From: Castanea sativa
Lineage: Eukaryota; Streptophyta; Magnoliopsida; Fagales; Fagaceae
Length of the DNA stretch: 64,000 nucleotides
NCBI RefSeq assembly: GCF_040712315.1
Contig: NC_134020.1
Coordinates: 52,623,751-52,687,750, forward strand
Direction: 5' to 3'
Under the pieces are notes generated by a model. That model was given only the letters and a program-made list of their open reading frames with translations. It had not been told where the DNA came from and did no database searches. Shown here in pieces: positions 24,601 through 36,250 of this stretch (within the stretch, counting starts at the first letter, position 1; each line of letters starts with the position of its first letter). The position numbers were made by a program, and so were the translations under genes.

Positions 24601-24693
24601 AATTCCTACAAGGATCTTTATCCCTATGCTGTAAGGCTAATACCAAGTTGGTATGCGAAGGAGGAAGATCTCGGGAACCTCTGCAGCCCATAA
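18608..24693 (+). CDS. TFIIB: general transcription factor TFIIB
   Basis: Seven exons: 18608-18978, 20707-20731 (25 nt micro-exon), 22733-22862, 22948-23078, 23403-23491, 24404-24480 and 24560-24693, all GT-AG with consistent phases, giving 318 aa. TFIIB bridges TBP-promoter DNA and RNA polymerase II during initiation in the nucleus. The N-terminal zinc ribbon is visible (CPEC at C9/C12, CSEC at C29/C32), followed by SEWRTF of the B-reader region. Two cyclin-like core repeats follow: [20 protein letters not shown] ... [19 protein letters not shown], and [19 protein letters not shown] ... [15 protein letters not shown]. Length matches plant TFIIB (about 312 aa). Intron 1 (1.7 kb) and intron 2 (2.0 kb) are long. 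No lesion was seen. Confidence 0.95.
19090..20135 (+). repeat. degenerate tandem array in TFIIB intron 1
   Basis: A core TGTTTGGTTGGTGAGAAA followed by purine-rich DNA and a T-rich spacer recurs about eight times (near 19167, 19300, 19420, 19567, 19724, 19869, 19899 and 20112), spaced about 100-150 bp. The copies at 19853-19912 are an exact 30-bp tandem pair. The array lies wholly in the first intron. Confidence 0.7.
21282..21304. repeat. poly-C tract (23 C) in TFIIB intron 2
   Basis: Uninterrupted cytosine run, unusual in this AT-rich context. Its length is prone to sequencing error. Confidence 0.9.
21838..22190. mobile_element. possible MITE-like insertion in TFIIB intron 2
   Basis: Left end (taaaatgcacttttcacctt) and the right region (gagggtgtcagtagtaatttaac) resemble the repeated gtcccta / aaattgac type of foldback elements seen at 26.0 and 30.3 kb. 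Inverted ends are weak, so this is tentative. Confidence 0.35.
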
Positions 24694-25900
24694 AATATTT
24701 TAACGACTGTTGCACTGATTTGCAGCATTTTTGAGTTAGATGCTGCTTCTGTTATTTTGGGCATGGAAGAACTTCTATTTCTATCTTAGTTCACCTTTTT
24801 TGTTCTTCTAAATTGTCTGGATTCTAACTTGTATTTTTCAATTATGTGTAGTCTCATTCAAATTAGTGGCAAGCCAACAACCAATAAACTGCTTTTGTCT
24901 GCTGTAGCAATATTCCTCTAACCCTTGTTCATTTTGTTTTGTTGGACAATGGAGGGTCAGCATGAAACACTGATGTAGCAAGTTGGTGTGTGAAAGTACT
25001 ATAGTTGGTGGAGGGTTAAAAGCTCACAGTGTGACATTTGTATCTAGATCTTCTTTTCTTGTTATTTGATGGGTAGGGAAAAACTTAGAGCCTAACAGTT
25101 GTGTTAGTTTTCCTTTTGTTGTAAATTATGCAATGCTGCATACTATTGTACAAATTTATAGCCACTTTAAGCAGCTTTCAAATTTTGTGTCAAACATTGG
25201 GATTGAATCCAAGGTTCTTGCCAGATCAAGATGCTTTGTGTTATTTTAATCTCAGTATTTTCATACATTTGTTTGCTTGTACTGTGTTAAGATTGGTTAA
25301 TCTCAGGTATTATACTCCTTGCTGAAAAGAGAAAAACAAAATGGAATGCTGAAATCTTGTACCATGTTAATTCTAAGATTGTCTGTATTAGTCTTACCTG
25401 CTTATTTGTAATATGTAACTTGTACTTCTCTTCATTTAATCCACAAGTAGTACTCAGGAGTTTGAATGTATGCAAAGCCTGATGCTAACCATGCATATCC
25501 CTCTGATCCTCTCCACTTTATTTATTAGTATTAGTTAGCACCATCAGTCTCATGTAGATGTGAACATTTCAACACAACTGTAGAAATTGTAAATATCTAA
25601 AGCACCTTATTTTGCTCTTTGCTTGTTCAATGTGATCCAATAAGCTCAAGCGTCATGGCATTTGTTGCCTGAACGAATAAAATAGAACATTGGAATGTTC
25701 AACTCACAAGTGTTTTGCTCTGGGATGAATTTCAATATTGGGCCTAGAGTTTATGGAAATTCAGAAGCCCAATATTAGGAAAATAGAAAACTATATAAGT
25801 CCTTTCACATTCAGCCCAATTTTTTACGGTGATTCCTTTTTTACTTGGACACTTGCTTTGTTTGGTGAAATAAACAAATAAGTTATCAGTAAAAATGTGG

Positions 25901-26037
25901 GTTTCAGTTAACTTAACTGGTAAAATTTTTATGATTGTATAAGAGATTTGAGATTCAATTTCCGCCTACACCAAAAACTGATTGTTGTCTTTGACGCCAT
26001 AGGTTGAAACTTTCTAAAAAAAAAAATAATAATAATT
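25901..26037 (+). mobile_element. tRNA-derived SINE ending in GACGCCATAGGTTGAAA
   Basis: The tRNA-like head has GTTAACTTAACTGGTAAA (A box) and GAGATTCAATTTCCGCC (B box region), then CACCAAAAACTGATTG, GACGCCATAGGTTGAAAC and a TCTAAAAAAA(TAA)n tail. The same 3' module occurs at 42.86-42.97 kb, defining a family present at least twice in the window. Confidence 0.75.
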
Positions 26038-26038
26038 T

Positions 26039-26274
26039 GGTGAAAATACCATCTTAGGGTCACTACCAATTGGGTCCCTATATTTTGGTAATAATCAATT
26101 TGGTCTATGTTATTTTCAATTTGTAGTCAAATTTTGATAGTAGGTTGACGGTGGAGATCAAATTGACTATTAGTTGAAAATAACAAGGACCAAATTTAGT
26201 ACTACCAAAATGTTGGGAGCAAATTGACTACAACCTCAAAAAATATATAGACCAAAATAGTAATTTTGTCTAAG
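26039..26274. mobile_element. foldback MITE-like element
   Basis: Inverted arms with GTCCCTATATTTTGGTA on the left and, on the right, ACCAAAATGTTGGGAGC and ATATATAGACCAAAATAGTA. Internal arms TTTTCAATTTGTAGTC and GACTATTAGTTGAAAAT also pair. No ORF, and target duplication not resolved. Confidence 0.55.
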
Positions 26275-27545
26275 CTATTCAACTCTGCAAAATGCCATAC
26301 ATTTTTTTAAAATGATAACTAAACACCTATTTGCATGTCCTTCCGTTACATTCACAATTTTGGAATGAGTGATTCTTACTTGCCAATAATATGAACAATG
26401 CTGCAAAAATGAAGGGATGAATTTGAAAGAAATCTCCTACATAAGTAATGTAATACATAGCAATAATGCCAATCTACGTATATGGGAATAACATAAAACG
26501 CTAATTCTCTCATTATTTTTTAATTATATTTTAGGGTTTAATAATTATAGTTAATTTTAATAAACATGGTAAAGGAAGCTTTATTTCTAGTGAGATATTG
26601 GAGAAATATTAAACAAGGTTATATCCATATAGTTTTGGTTAGTTTGGTAATAATGCGTCTTGAGCTGGAGAGCTGGAGCTGTTGGGCTAAAGTTAGTTAG
26701 AACAGTTGCTGAGTTAGAATTAGTTAGTAGTTACTGAATTTGAGGCAAGAATTAGTTAGTTAATTGCTGTTAGTATTGTAAGAACTAAATGTATATAAGG
26801 AACAATGACACAATATCTGTGATTTTCCTCTTTCTTTTCCTCTTATTCTTCTTCTTCTCTACTCTATAATCTCTTAACCTTGGAGGCCTAGTTTTCTTCG
26901 AATAAATGATCCTCTATAATCTCTTAATCTTGTAAGCCTAGTTTTCTTCAAATAAATGAACGATCAATTAGAATTCCTGAATTTGGCTAAACATGTACTA
27001 ATTATCAATCATGGTAACATATATAATTTTTTTTTTCTTTTTTGGATTTTAATGCCCTTGTACCTCTTCTCTTTCATTCAATCCAAATTTTTATTATGAC
27101 CCATCTTTTTTTCATAATGAGAAAATTCTAGATTTGTGTTGGTCACGCAGTTGTTAACAGGAGACGATCATCCAATATAGAGTCAATCCATGTTTATGTC
27201 AATCACTGCCAAGAACAAAGTGGTATTCATTTATGATTCAATTCTACCATCATATCTAAATGCTACTTTTCAAGCCTGTACCAGATGTAGCAATATGTTT
27301 CTTTCTTAGATCTGATTCAGTAGCTAAAGATATGGTGGCTAGTGTAATTTACAGCAATGTGTCAAATTCAGTTATCTGTGAGTTCTTATTTTGAACAATT
27401 GAAGAGTTATTGGGAGGAACTCATTAAATATTGTACTTAATCAAGTTTTTCTTGTTGTGCAATGCAAATGATCCGTGAACCATGATCAATTCTTGATGGA
27501 ACTATTCTCAAATGAGAGGTCAAATTTTGTGAATGGAGACTCTAT
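26275..27545. other. spacer with possible LTR-like remnant
   Basis: From about 26678 (TGTTGGGCTAAAGTTAG) a stretch with TGTATATAAGGA and a following CT-rich leader resembles a copia-type LTR fragment, but I could not find its end or a duplication. An imperfect 50-bp tandem pair (ctctataatctcttaa...) lies at 26862-26961. No gene recognised. Confidence 0.35.
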
Positions 27546-27641
27546 TTCCTCTTGTTTAATAAGATGAGAAATAAAGATCAAAACTATCTCACATTCCTCT
27601 TGTTTAATAAGATGAGAAATAAAGATCAAAACTACCTCACA
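27546..27641. repeat. 48-bp tandem duplication
   Basis: The unit starting TTCCTCTTGTTTAATAAGAT is repeated at 27546 and 27594 with one difference seen. Confidence 0.9.
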
Positions 27642-28758
27642 TCGGGCTGCAACTATTATTTGTAATCCTTCTTAAAATCTTTGAAGTATTATTTGTTTTC
27701 TTCCAAAATGGTAATACATCTTCTATTTTTAAGCGCTGAATAAGTCAAATAATAAATTTCACTGATTTTATTAAAATTCTACAATAAAGTAGATAATAGA
27801 AAATAAAAGAAAATTTATTGAACCCATTGTGTAGACTAAGTTTTTGCTTTTTACCAAAATAAAATAAACAATAGTAAATAGTTTATTATAAAAAAAACTT
27901 ATTTAATTTTCTTAATTTTTTTTTATTTAATAGAGTTTTCATAAGAGAAGTATTTCTAAAAATGTCTTATTTAAAAAATAGCATTGTACTTTTTGTTTTT
28001 CTTTATCTATAATCTTTGTAATATATATAATATTGTAATAGCTGATGACATTTTTTAGACTCTTTCATATTATGCCATATAAGTTTTGATAGCCTTACAA
28101 TTTTTCACATAATTTTTATTTTTTTAATTCTTTATTTATTTGGCACATAATTTTTTTTAATTCCTTATTTATTTGACAAAAAAACTAGTCAAATGTCAAC
28201 AATTCCCTTTAACACCCAATATGTAGCTTGTATATAGACTCCCATTAGGAATTGTTTTTCTTAGAGCGGCTTGCAAGTCTTTGACTTGCTTCCAAACCAC
28301 GTTTGTATGCAACACAAATTTATTTACAATAAAGGATGTGTAGCTGACTTACTCTCCTAAAAATCATATAGGATTTAAAAAACTAGGCTAAACTCAACCC
28401 ATACATCTATAGAAGAAACAAGAACCTTCATAGAAAAATAAAACAACATTGTAGTTATAGTTTCAACTTTCAAGCCATAGGAAACCCACCTTGGAAATAT
28501 TCATGAGACATATTGAAGAAGAAATACACCATGACCAAGTATATGAAGATCATCTAATCTTCACATGCCAAATATGCGTAAAGCCCATGGAATCAATCCA
28601 AAAATTCAACTACAATAACAATTGTGAACACTCTTTTTTATGATGCCAAATACATCGAAATCCAAATTGACAACAAGGTGTCAAACATTGAATGCCTTAT
28701 ATTTGTTTATGATGCATGAATTGCATGGTCAAATAAGAATTAATAAATAAAATTGAAA

Positions 28759-28762
<4 letters not shown>

Positions 28763-28795
<33 letters not shown>
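28763..28795. repeat. (TA)n microsatellite
   Basis: AT dinucleotide tract immediately left of the hAT element. Confidence 0.9.
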
Positions 28796-28798
<3 letters not shown>

Positions 28799-28808
28799 CT
28801 ATATTTTC

Positions 28809-28930
28809 TAGGGGTGTGCATGGATCGGGTTGAGGGGATTTTTTGACTCAACCCACCATGGTGGGTCAAAAAAAATTCAACCCAATTCAACCCAACTCAC
28901 ATGGGTCGGGTTGAACCCATGGGTTGGACA

Positions 28931-28966
<36 letters not shown>

Positions 28967-29398
28967 ATTGAGTAGAAAAAAAATATAAATATAAATATAA
29001 TAAAAAAAACCCAAAGATTAGTATCAATGTAACTCCTTAAAGGCAAACAACACTAATGACTAAATAACAATAGTAATTTACTAGGGTTTGTGTGAACTAA
29101 TTTACTTTTATATATGATAGGAAGAGCTGGTTATTTTAAAAAATTTATTAATTATATAATATATTTTAAATATATGCGCGCGCACACACACATATATATA
29201 TACTAAATATATAGGTGGGTCAGATTGGGTTTGGCGGGTTTGAAATTTTATGACCCAAACTCAACCTGACCTGCTATGAAAAAAAATTTGTAACCCAACC
29301 CAACCCACCAAGGCCTAAAAACTGACCCAACCTGGCGGGTTGGGTTGGGTCGGGTCAGGTCGATTTTGGCGGGTTGGCGATTTGACTGCACACTCCTA
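28809..29398. mobile_element. non-autonomous hAT element
   Basis: 590-bp insert with terminal inverted repeats TAGGGGTGTGCA / TAGGAGTGTGCA (one mismatch) and a perfect 8-bp target duplication ATATTTTC at 28801-28808 and 29399-29406. The subterminal regions are packed with GGGTTGGGTCGGGT-type repeats in inverted orientation. The centre is AT-rich with an (ATT)n tract. It encodes no transposase. Confidence 0.9.
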
Positions 29399-29504
29399 AT
29401 ATTTTCTACCTCACTTTTAAGGTTTCACAACATCATTATTTTATTTATTTGATTATTAAACTAAAATTTACCATTACTACAAACATGTTTCTCTTATATT
29501 TTTA

Positions 29505-30062
29505 TTGTGTACTTCAGTCTTATTTGGTCCACATTAGTCTTATTCGGCCCGATTTGGTCTACTTTGGTTCTATTCGGTCTTATTCGGTTCACTTCGGTCT
29601 TATTCGGTCCACTTTGGTTTTATTCTGTCCATTCTGTCCACTTCAGTCATATTCGGTCCTATATAGTCTTATTCAATTCATTCTGTCCACTTTAGTTCTA
29701 TTCAGTCCTATACGGTCCTATTCAATCCATTCTTTCCACTTTAGTTTTATTTGGTTCATTTGGTCTTAATCAGTCCACTTTTGTGCTATTCAGTCCATTC
29801 TGCCCACTTTGGTCTTATTCGGTGCACTTTGGTCCTATTCAATTCATTATGTTCTACTCCAGCCATATTGGTCATATTCGGTCAATTTAGTATATTTTTG
29901 TCCTATTCAGTCCATTATGTTCACTTTGCTCCTATTCAGTTGTATTCAGTCCCCTTTAGTTCTATTTGGTCCACTTTAATCCTATTTAGTCTACTTCAGT
30001 CTTATTTTGTCCACTTCAATCCATTCGGTTCTATTCAGTCCAACTTGGTCTATTTGGTCAAA
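29505..30062. repeat. minisatellite of TATTCGGTCCACTTTGGTC-type units
   Basis: About 550 bp of imperfect units of roughly 10 and 20 bp built on TATTCGGTC and CACTTTGGTC blocks. All three forward frames stay open for long stretches because the unit has few stops. The resulting ORFs (for example 29449-29769 and 29751-30110) are Leu/Ile/Ser/Tyr-rich repeats without a family, so I do not call them genes. Confidence 0.85.
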
Positions 30063-30333
30063 TTGTTTGCCATGTATTTCCTCATGAATGTTTGTCAATT
30101 GTTTTTATGAAAATAAATAGTATGGTAGAAACATATGTAATGCACCTTTGTTTCATCTAACAAAAAGTCTTTTATTTTAAACTTGAACTATTGATTTTCA
30201 TTTGTTTTTTAACCGCAGTGTGGCATTTAACAAAGTGAAAATATTTAATATAATCTTCAAAACTTACTAATATAATTTATTACACTTAAAATTAAATTTT
30301 TATTGATTCAAAAAAATTAAAAAAAATTATTTT

Positions 30334-30677
30334 GGGTAAACTACGTATCTGGTCCCTATCTTATACACTATATTTTAATTTGATCCATAACATTTCAATT
30401 ATATCAATTTGGTCCCTAACTTTTCAATATTATGTTAATTTAGTCCCTGCTGTTATCTTTTGAATGAAAATTGATAATGTGTCTAATGGCCAAAGCAAAT
30501 AATTAGCTTCCATTGATGTGACAATAAACTTAAATTTTATTTTGGCTTTAAGATATAATGGCAAAAATTAAATTGACATAACATTGAAAGGTTAGAGACC
30601 AAATTAACACAATTAAAATATTAAAAATTAAATTAAAATATAGTGTAAAAGTTAGGGACTAAATATATAGTTTACCC
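30334..30677. mobile_element. MITE with GGGTAAACTA terminal inverted repeats
   Basis: Left end GGGTAAACTACGTATCTGG. The right end, read in reverse, is GGGTAAACTATATATTTAG. Further paired GGTCCCTAACTTTTCAAT-like and GAAAGGTTAGAGACC-like blocks lie inside. No clear target duplication was identified. It lies about 270 bp upstream of the RRP45 ATG. Confidence 0.65.
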
Positions 30678-30797
30678 CTCTAGTATTTTTTATTCTTGAA
30701 AGTAACGTTGAATAAATAGTTAAATACAAACAATAGTAATTTAGCCAAAAAAATAAAAATACAAACGATAGTAACCAAACGCGCCTAAAGAAGTTTT

Positions 30798-30913
30798 TTA
30801 GGGTTTAATGAAAGAAAAAACCCAACGGATTCTAGCTAGCTGGGGTTTATACCTTCACACTTTCACTATCAGAGTAACTCTCAGTCCCAACTCCCAAACC
30901 CACTAAACCCTAA
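30798..30913 (+). promoter_or_regulatory. telo-box pair in RRP45 upstream/leader region
   Basis: AAACCCTAA at 30905-30913, 32 bp before the ATG, and its reverse complement TTAGGGTTT at 30798-30806. Telo-boxes are common near the transcription start of plant genes for ribosome biogenesis and RNA processing, which fits an exosome subunit. Role here is inferred. Confidence 0.6.
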
Positions 30914-30944
30914 ACCCCTCTTTTCCTACTCTCTCAGAAAACCC

Positions 30945-33900
30945 ATGGAGACCAGATTAGCCAATTCATTTCGTTTAACAGTGAACGAGAAGAAATTCAT
31001 TGAAACCGCATTGCAATCCGATCTCCGAATCGACGGTCGTCGTCCCTTCGATTTTCGCAACATTTCCATCAAATTCTCCAGGCATTGCGTTTTTCCCCTC
31101 TCTTTCAATTTCACTCCTTTTTGTATGTTTTTATGCTTTTTGCTTTTTAGGGTTTCAATTTTTGATGTGTTTTGATTTTTTTTTTTTTGCAGAGAAGAGG
31201 GGTCTGCGGAGGTGCAGTTGGGTCAGACCCATGTGATGGCCTTTGTGACTGCCCAATTGACGCAGCCCTACAAGGACAGGCCCAACGAGGGCACGCTTTC
31301 GATGTTCACCGAGTTTTCGCCCATGGCCGATCCTTCCTTCGAGCCTGGCCGTCCTAGTGAGGCTGCTGTGGAGTTGGGACGCGTAATTGACCGCGGTCTT
31401 AGGTGAATTTCTCGTTCAAGCTTAGTGATTTCAGCATTGGGTTCTTGTTGGTAGTGTTAAATTTTGAGACTTATTTGTAATGTGTTAGAAGAAGCCGGTT
31501 TTTGTGCCTAAGATGCTGTGTCATTTTATTAATGATAGACATTGTTTTCATTATAAAATCACATATACTTATTTGTATGAATTTGACCATTTTATTTTCA
31601 GTATGTTTCTTCTTGCTAATTCGGTAAAATTTAAAACTTTGCGAATGTTTTTTAGAAGAAAAATGAGTTTTGGCTCAAAAGACATTTCCTTATCCCACAG
31701 GAATAGGTTGGAATTGGCTGTAGAAGTGATAATATTCTATGTTTGTCCCTTCTTATGTAGGCATATGATTGGCTTTCTAGAGAAGAAAAAAATAAATAAA
31801 ATGCTGTTGAAGTTTTTTGAGTTGGAATGATTCATTTGAAGGTTTAAAGTGTTTGTGCAGAGAAAGCAGAGCTGTGGATACAGAATCACTGTGTGTTCTT
31901 TCTGGGAAGTCAGTATGGGCAGTCCGCGTTGATCTTCATATTCTTGATAATGGGGGGTAAGCCAAGGGTATTTCCTACAATAAGAACTATAAAGTGTTTT
32001 TTTGTTGAAGCTAATGTGTGATATTTATTCATTTTTTTTTTAAAGCAGTAACCTTGTTGATGCTGCTAATATTGCTGCCTTGGCTGCTCTCTTGACATTT
32101 CGGAGGCCAGAGTGTTCATTAGGAGGAGAAGATGGTCAGCAAGTGATAGTGCACCCACCTGAGGTTAGCTTTGCAAATTTCTTGGAAATTATTTGAAGAA
32201 CTGTTGTTGTGGAAAACCGAAAACATTTATGTTGATTTATGATATTATAAACATGGAAAACACATCCAGAAAAAACATGGGAGATACATCATCAATTTTG
32301 AAATATAGCCCTTTAGCACAAGCCCCGGTTATAAATAATGTACTCAAAAGTAAGAGAAAGAAGTGAAAAGGAAAATTTTGGAATAAATGGTTGCTGGCTA
32401 GAACTTTGGTTATGTCATTCTTGGAATATTTTTTCTTTTTAATAAGTAGTTATGTCATTCTCGGAATCTAGTGTCCATACTTATTTTCTGATCAATATAT
32501 ACTTCAGTCCCTTGAATCTATCATTTTAATCAGTTGATTGTCTTGTGTTTGCTTTTGACAGGTTCGGGAGCCACTTCCTTTGATAATACATCACCTACCT
32601 ATAGCAGTAACCTTTGCCTTTTTCAGTAATGAGAGTACTGTGGTATGCAAATGCTCTCTGTTGATAATGCAGAAACAATTATTTTTATATCAATAATTTT
32701 TTATTATAATAAAAAGTTCACAAACAATTTGGAGCATAGCTTCATTCATTAGGCTCTCATTCTAATTTGATGGGGGTACCATGCAGGTCGTAGACCCAAC
32801 CCACTATGAAGAGGCTGTTATGGGGGGACGAATGACTGCCACACTTAATGCAAATAATGATATTTGTGCTATTCAAAAAGCTGGGGGCGAGGGTGTTTTG
32901 CAGAGTGTAATTATGCAATGTTTGCGAATTGCTGGTCAGAAGGCTTATGATATCACTACCAAAATAAAAAATGCAGTGAGTTTTCCTGTCCAAAATAACC
33001 TTTTTAGCACTGCTGTCTCCATTGTGCTTCTTTATAACCAATATATCAGTTGAGTAACATGATAGCTTTTTGGACAAGATGCTTAACTTAAATATATGGA
33101 CTGATTTTATGCTTATAACTGGTTACGGTGAAAGACAACCCGTTGAGAATTTCATTCATGTCCCTATATACTCATAAACACCATTTGCTGTCAGTTTATC
33201 TGGGCAAGTCCTCTTAAAAGTCTGCCAATTAGTTTTAGCTCAACTGGCACCTTCTACTCTTATAAGTATAGGTAGAGGATGAGGTCATTGGTTCAAGATC
33301 CATTGGGTGCCTGTGTAATTTACCAATAATGAAAAAAAAAGTTTATAAAAATACTCATGACCAGGAGAGACTAAGAAAAAGTGAAGGCATAATTTATTTA
33401 TGATATTGTCAGTCATATTGCATTCTAGTACAGCTTTAGCAATGTAAAGATTAAAGAATTTCAAATTAGGTTTGATTAACTATTCATTATTGTCAGTTTA
33501 AGTGGTGTTAGTGATCTGTGATCTGGGTTGCATAATCAATGGTATGTTTCCTTTGAAGATGTTGCACTAGTGAACTGGTTCACTAATGTTTCCATTTCCT
33601 GATAATGTATAATTGAGAATTATTGAGTTGAATTAAATGAGCCCTAGCTCAACTGGCACTTCCTCTCCTTGCAAGTGCTATATGAAGGGTGAGTTATTGA
33701 GTTCAAGACTCACTGGGAGTGTGTGTGTGTGTGGGACATACCAATCTTTAAAAAAAAAAAGACCAAGATCAAGGTCATAGCATTTCAGCTATGACAACAA
33801 ATTGCTGAGGTTTTGATGACCAATAAGGGCTATTTGATATCTTTTCAGGAGCATCTTAATTTACTGGATGCTTCCAAAGCCTCAAATGGTTGATTTTAGT

Positions 33901-36250
33901 TTTTGGTTTAGTTCATGGATCGATAATGCTATAAGCATAGTGCATGATTGAGACTACCTCCAGAATTAATGGCATTAGGATTGACTGGCCAAAACTGGAG
34001 GAAGTTTCCCCTTGAAGCTCAAGTGTTGTGCAAATCCAGGAATTTTTGTGACACATTGGGCTTAGAATTGGTGTGTCTGTTAATTTGGGTTGTCAGAGAC
34101 TTTAGCTAATGTTGTTTGGACGTTTGAGTTCATGATTGTGGCTGGAGCTGACGCGAGATATTGTGCCTAGGTTAAAGGAAATTGAGGCTGTTTTAGAGTT
34201 AATGTTGTTGCTTGGTCCCAACTGTTTTTTGGAATTTAATGTGTGACAAAGGGTAGAAGTGGTACTACTTCAGCAGGAACCATTGATGGTGTTAATTTGA
34301 CCATGTTTCCAATGAAGAACAGAATACCGGGCTGGTTGAGTCATAAATCAGGTTATTAATATATAAATTTTAAATTTTGTAGTCATCTACAATTTTCTGG
34401 TTCTGGTTGCTGGTTGCCATGTGTCATCCGCAGGCTCATGAATTTGATCTGAGGCATGACACAATATCCCTTGGCACAGTTGAGTGCAAAACTGTGAAGA
34501 GAAAAAGGAGAGGAAAAAATTTGCGATTAAGTGCGAATAGGAGATAGTGTGTTGGAAATAATTGTCAAACGCTTCTTCTGTAACACAGGCAACAAGCTTC
34601 TTGAAGCCATGAACCTCTTAATGCACCAAGCTTCACTTTTTAAAACTGTTTATTATGCATGTGAAACGGAGAACTGGTCTCCTCTTGATGCAGACTATTA
34701 AATTTATTTATTTTTTTCCTGTTAAGTGTATGTTTCTTTGCTCTACTTTTTATTTTTCTTCTGCAAATTGATGTAGGTTGAATCATACAACACAGAAAGA
34801 GCATTACGGAAGATAAAGCGCCACCCTTCTGCGGTCGCTTTGGACATCAGTGGAGCTGGTGTTAATATAGGGAAGAACCAAAACAAACCTCTGAAGGGTG
34901 ACAGTGAGAGATCAAATTTGACATCTGAGAAGAGTGTGACTGATCAAAGTATGGACATAGAAGGTGAAGCCAAATCATCTGAACAACAGCAAACTAACAA
35001 AATAGATGGAGATGCTAAGAACTTCATTGGAGGCCCCTCAAGTTGGTATGTCTCATTCTGTCCAAAACTTTATGACATTGCTTCTGATAAGCTTCTCTTA
35101 GTAACAAGTGTTTACATTATTTTAGTATATTGGCCACACCCACATTCATCCAGAAGAAGGGGGGGGGGGGGGGGGGTTGGGAGGGGGGCTGAGCCCCTTT
35201 TTTTTTTTTTTAATTCAAATCTAATTTTTTTGAGTTTCTCTTTTTGTTCCTCTTCAGGGACCCTTACTCTGCAGGTGTTAATTCAGATTTCCTGAAAGCC
35301 TCTCTAGCTTCACGTGGTACTTAATTATAGTTTATTTCTTACCGAATAACTTTTAGGTCTTGTTTCTGTGATTCGTTTTTCTGGCAAATGCTTTACCATT
35401 ATTGTAAACTTCCAATCTACATGGGATAAAACATGCATCATACCAATGATGGACATCTCAGCTACTTTTTCTACGTGCTCAACAATTTATTCTCCTTGAT
35501 ATTTCTCACCCTCTGTCTCTCTCAACCTTTATTCTTTTTCTTTCACATGGCCGGATGAGCTCTGATTGAGATGGCAGGTCGCCTTGTGAGAGGAAGGAGG
35601 TGGTTAGATTGTGGGTTCAAAACCTATTGGGTGCATGTGCTTACCAATAAATAAATAAGAATTATTCTCACATGGCTTTCATCCAATAATGCCCTTATAA
35701 ATTTTCTGGCTTATTTTTTTTTCTTAATCTTTTTTAAAATGACCACATTCCTTATTCCCTCCCAAATTTTTTACTGATTCAGGGTTTGGAAATGCTTTTT
35801 AAAAGTGGATTTTTTTACAACAAAAACTTATCAATATTTGGAAAATGCAAGGACTTCATTGTTCAGTCCCGAATTTTAACTAAGCTTTACCCTGCATATG
35901 ATACTGGTGTCCATAAGTAACTCTGTGATGACTGATGAGAAAGGGAGTGAGAGATGCTCCATCTTGCCTCTTTTTATTTTACTTTGTATTTTCTCTGAAG
36001 TAAATTTACCTGCATGGCTAATGAGCACGCAGGAATGACAATGCCAAGTAGGAAAGAACAGGGCTCAAGGGGAGAAAATATGTCAGGTGAAGCCAAGCCA
36101 GTGGATCCACCTGAAGATATTAATGTATCTTCCTCTAATATTGAGGCGGCAGAAACTGTGTTGCGGACAAATGGAGAGAGAACTTTACAGGATGCTGTGA
36201 AGCCCAAGAACAAGAGAAAAATGAAGTCGTCCTCCACTAGTGAGAGATGA
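30945..36250 (+). CDS. RRP45: exosome complex component RRP45 (RNase PH-like subunit)
   Basis: Nine exons: 30945-31081, 31193-31402, 31861-31956, 32049-32163, 32562-32642, 32787-32975, 34777-35045, 35258-35316 and 36033-36250, giving 457 aa. RRP45 is one of six RNase PH-like ring subunits of the 3'-5' RNA exosome. In Arabidopsis a paralogue (RRP45B/CER7) also affects cuticular wax production. Evidence: LRIDGRRPFDFR near the N terminus, EVQLGQTHVMAFVTAQL, FTEFSPMADPSFEPGRPSE, DTESLCVLSGKSVWAVRVDL, LPLIIHHLPIAVTF, VVDPTHYEEAVMGGRM and NANNDICAIQKAGGEG, followed by a plant-type variable acidic tail (GGPSSWDPYS) and a basic KPKNKRKMK end. Intron 1 appears to use GC instead of GT as donor. The 1.8-kb intron 6 contains two SINEs. 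No disabling change was seen. Confidence 0.94.
33232..33341 (+). mobile_element. tRNA-derived SINE in RRP45 intron 6
   Basis: A box TTTTAGCTCAACTGGCACC, B-box-like TTGGTTCAAGATCC, then GGGTGCCTGTGTAATTTACC and an A-rich tail. Same family as 33640 and 35551. Confidence 0.7.
33640..33762 (+). mobile_element. tRNA-derived SINE in RRP45 intron 6
   Basis: CCTAGCTCAACTGGCACTTC head, GAGTTCAAGACTC B-box-like segment, a (GT)n stretch and poly-A tail. Second copy of the family within the same intron. Confidence 0.7.
35159..35176. repeat. G-rich tract in RRP45 intron 7
   Basis: An 18-G run interrupted only near its end, followed by more G-rich sequence. Potential G-quadruplex former and assembly-error site. 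Confidence 0.8.
35551..35661 (+). mobile_element. tRNA-derived SINE in RRP45 intron 8
   Basis: ATGAGCTCTGATTGAGATGG head, TGTGGGTTCAAAACC B box, GGGTGCATGTGCTTACC and an AATAAATAAATAAG tail. It is a diverged relative of the two copies in intron 6. Confidence 0.6.

Noticed and set aside
29505..30062. CRISPR-like regular repeats
   Set aside because: Units are imperfect, contiguous, without unique spacers or cas genes, and the window is plant nuclear DNA.
29449..30110. Long Leu/Ser/Tyr-rich ORFs
   Set aside because: Open in several frames because of a short-unit minisatellite; no start context, family or splice structure.
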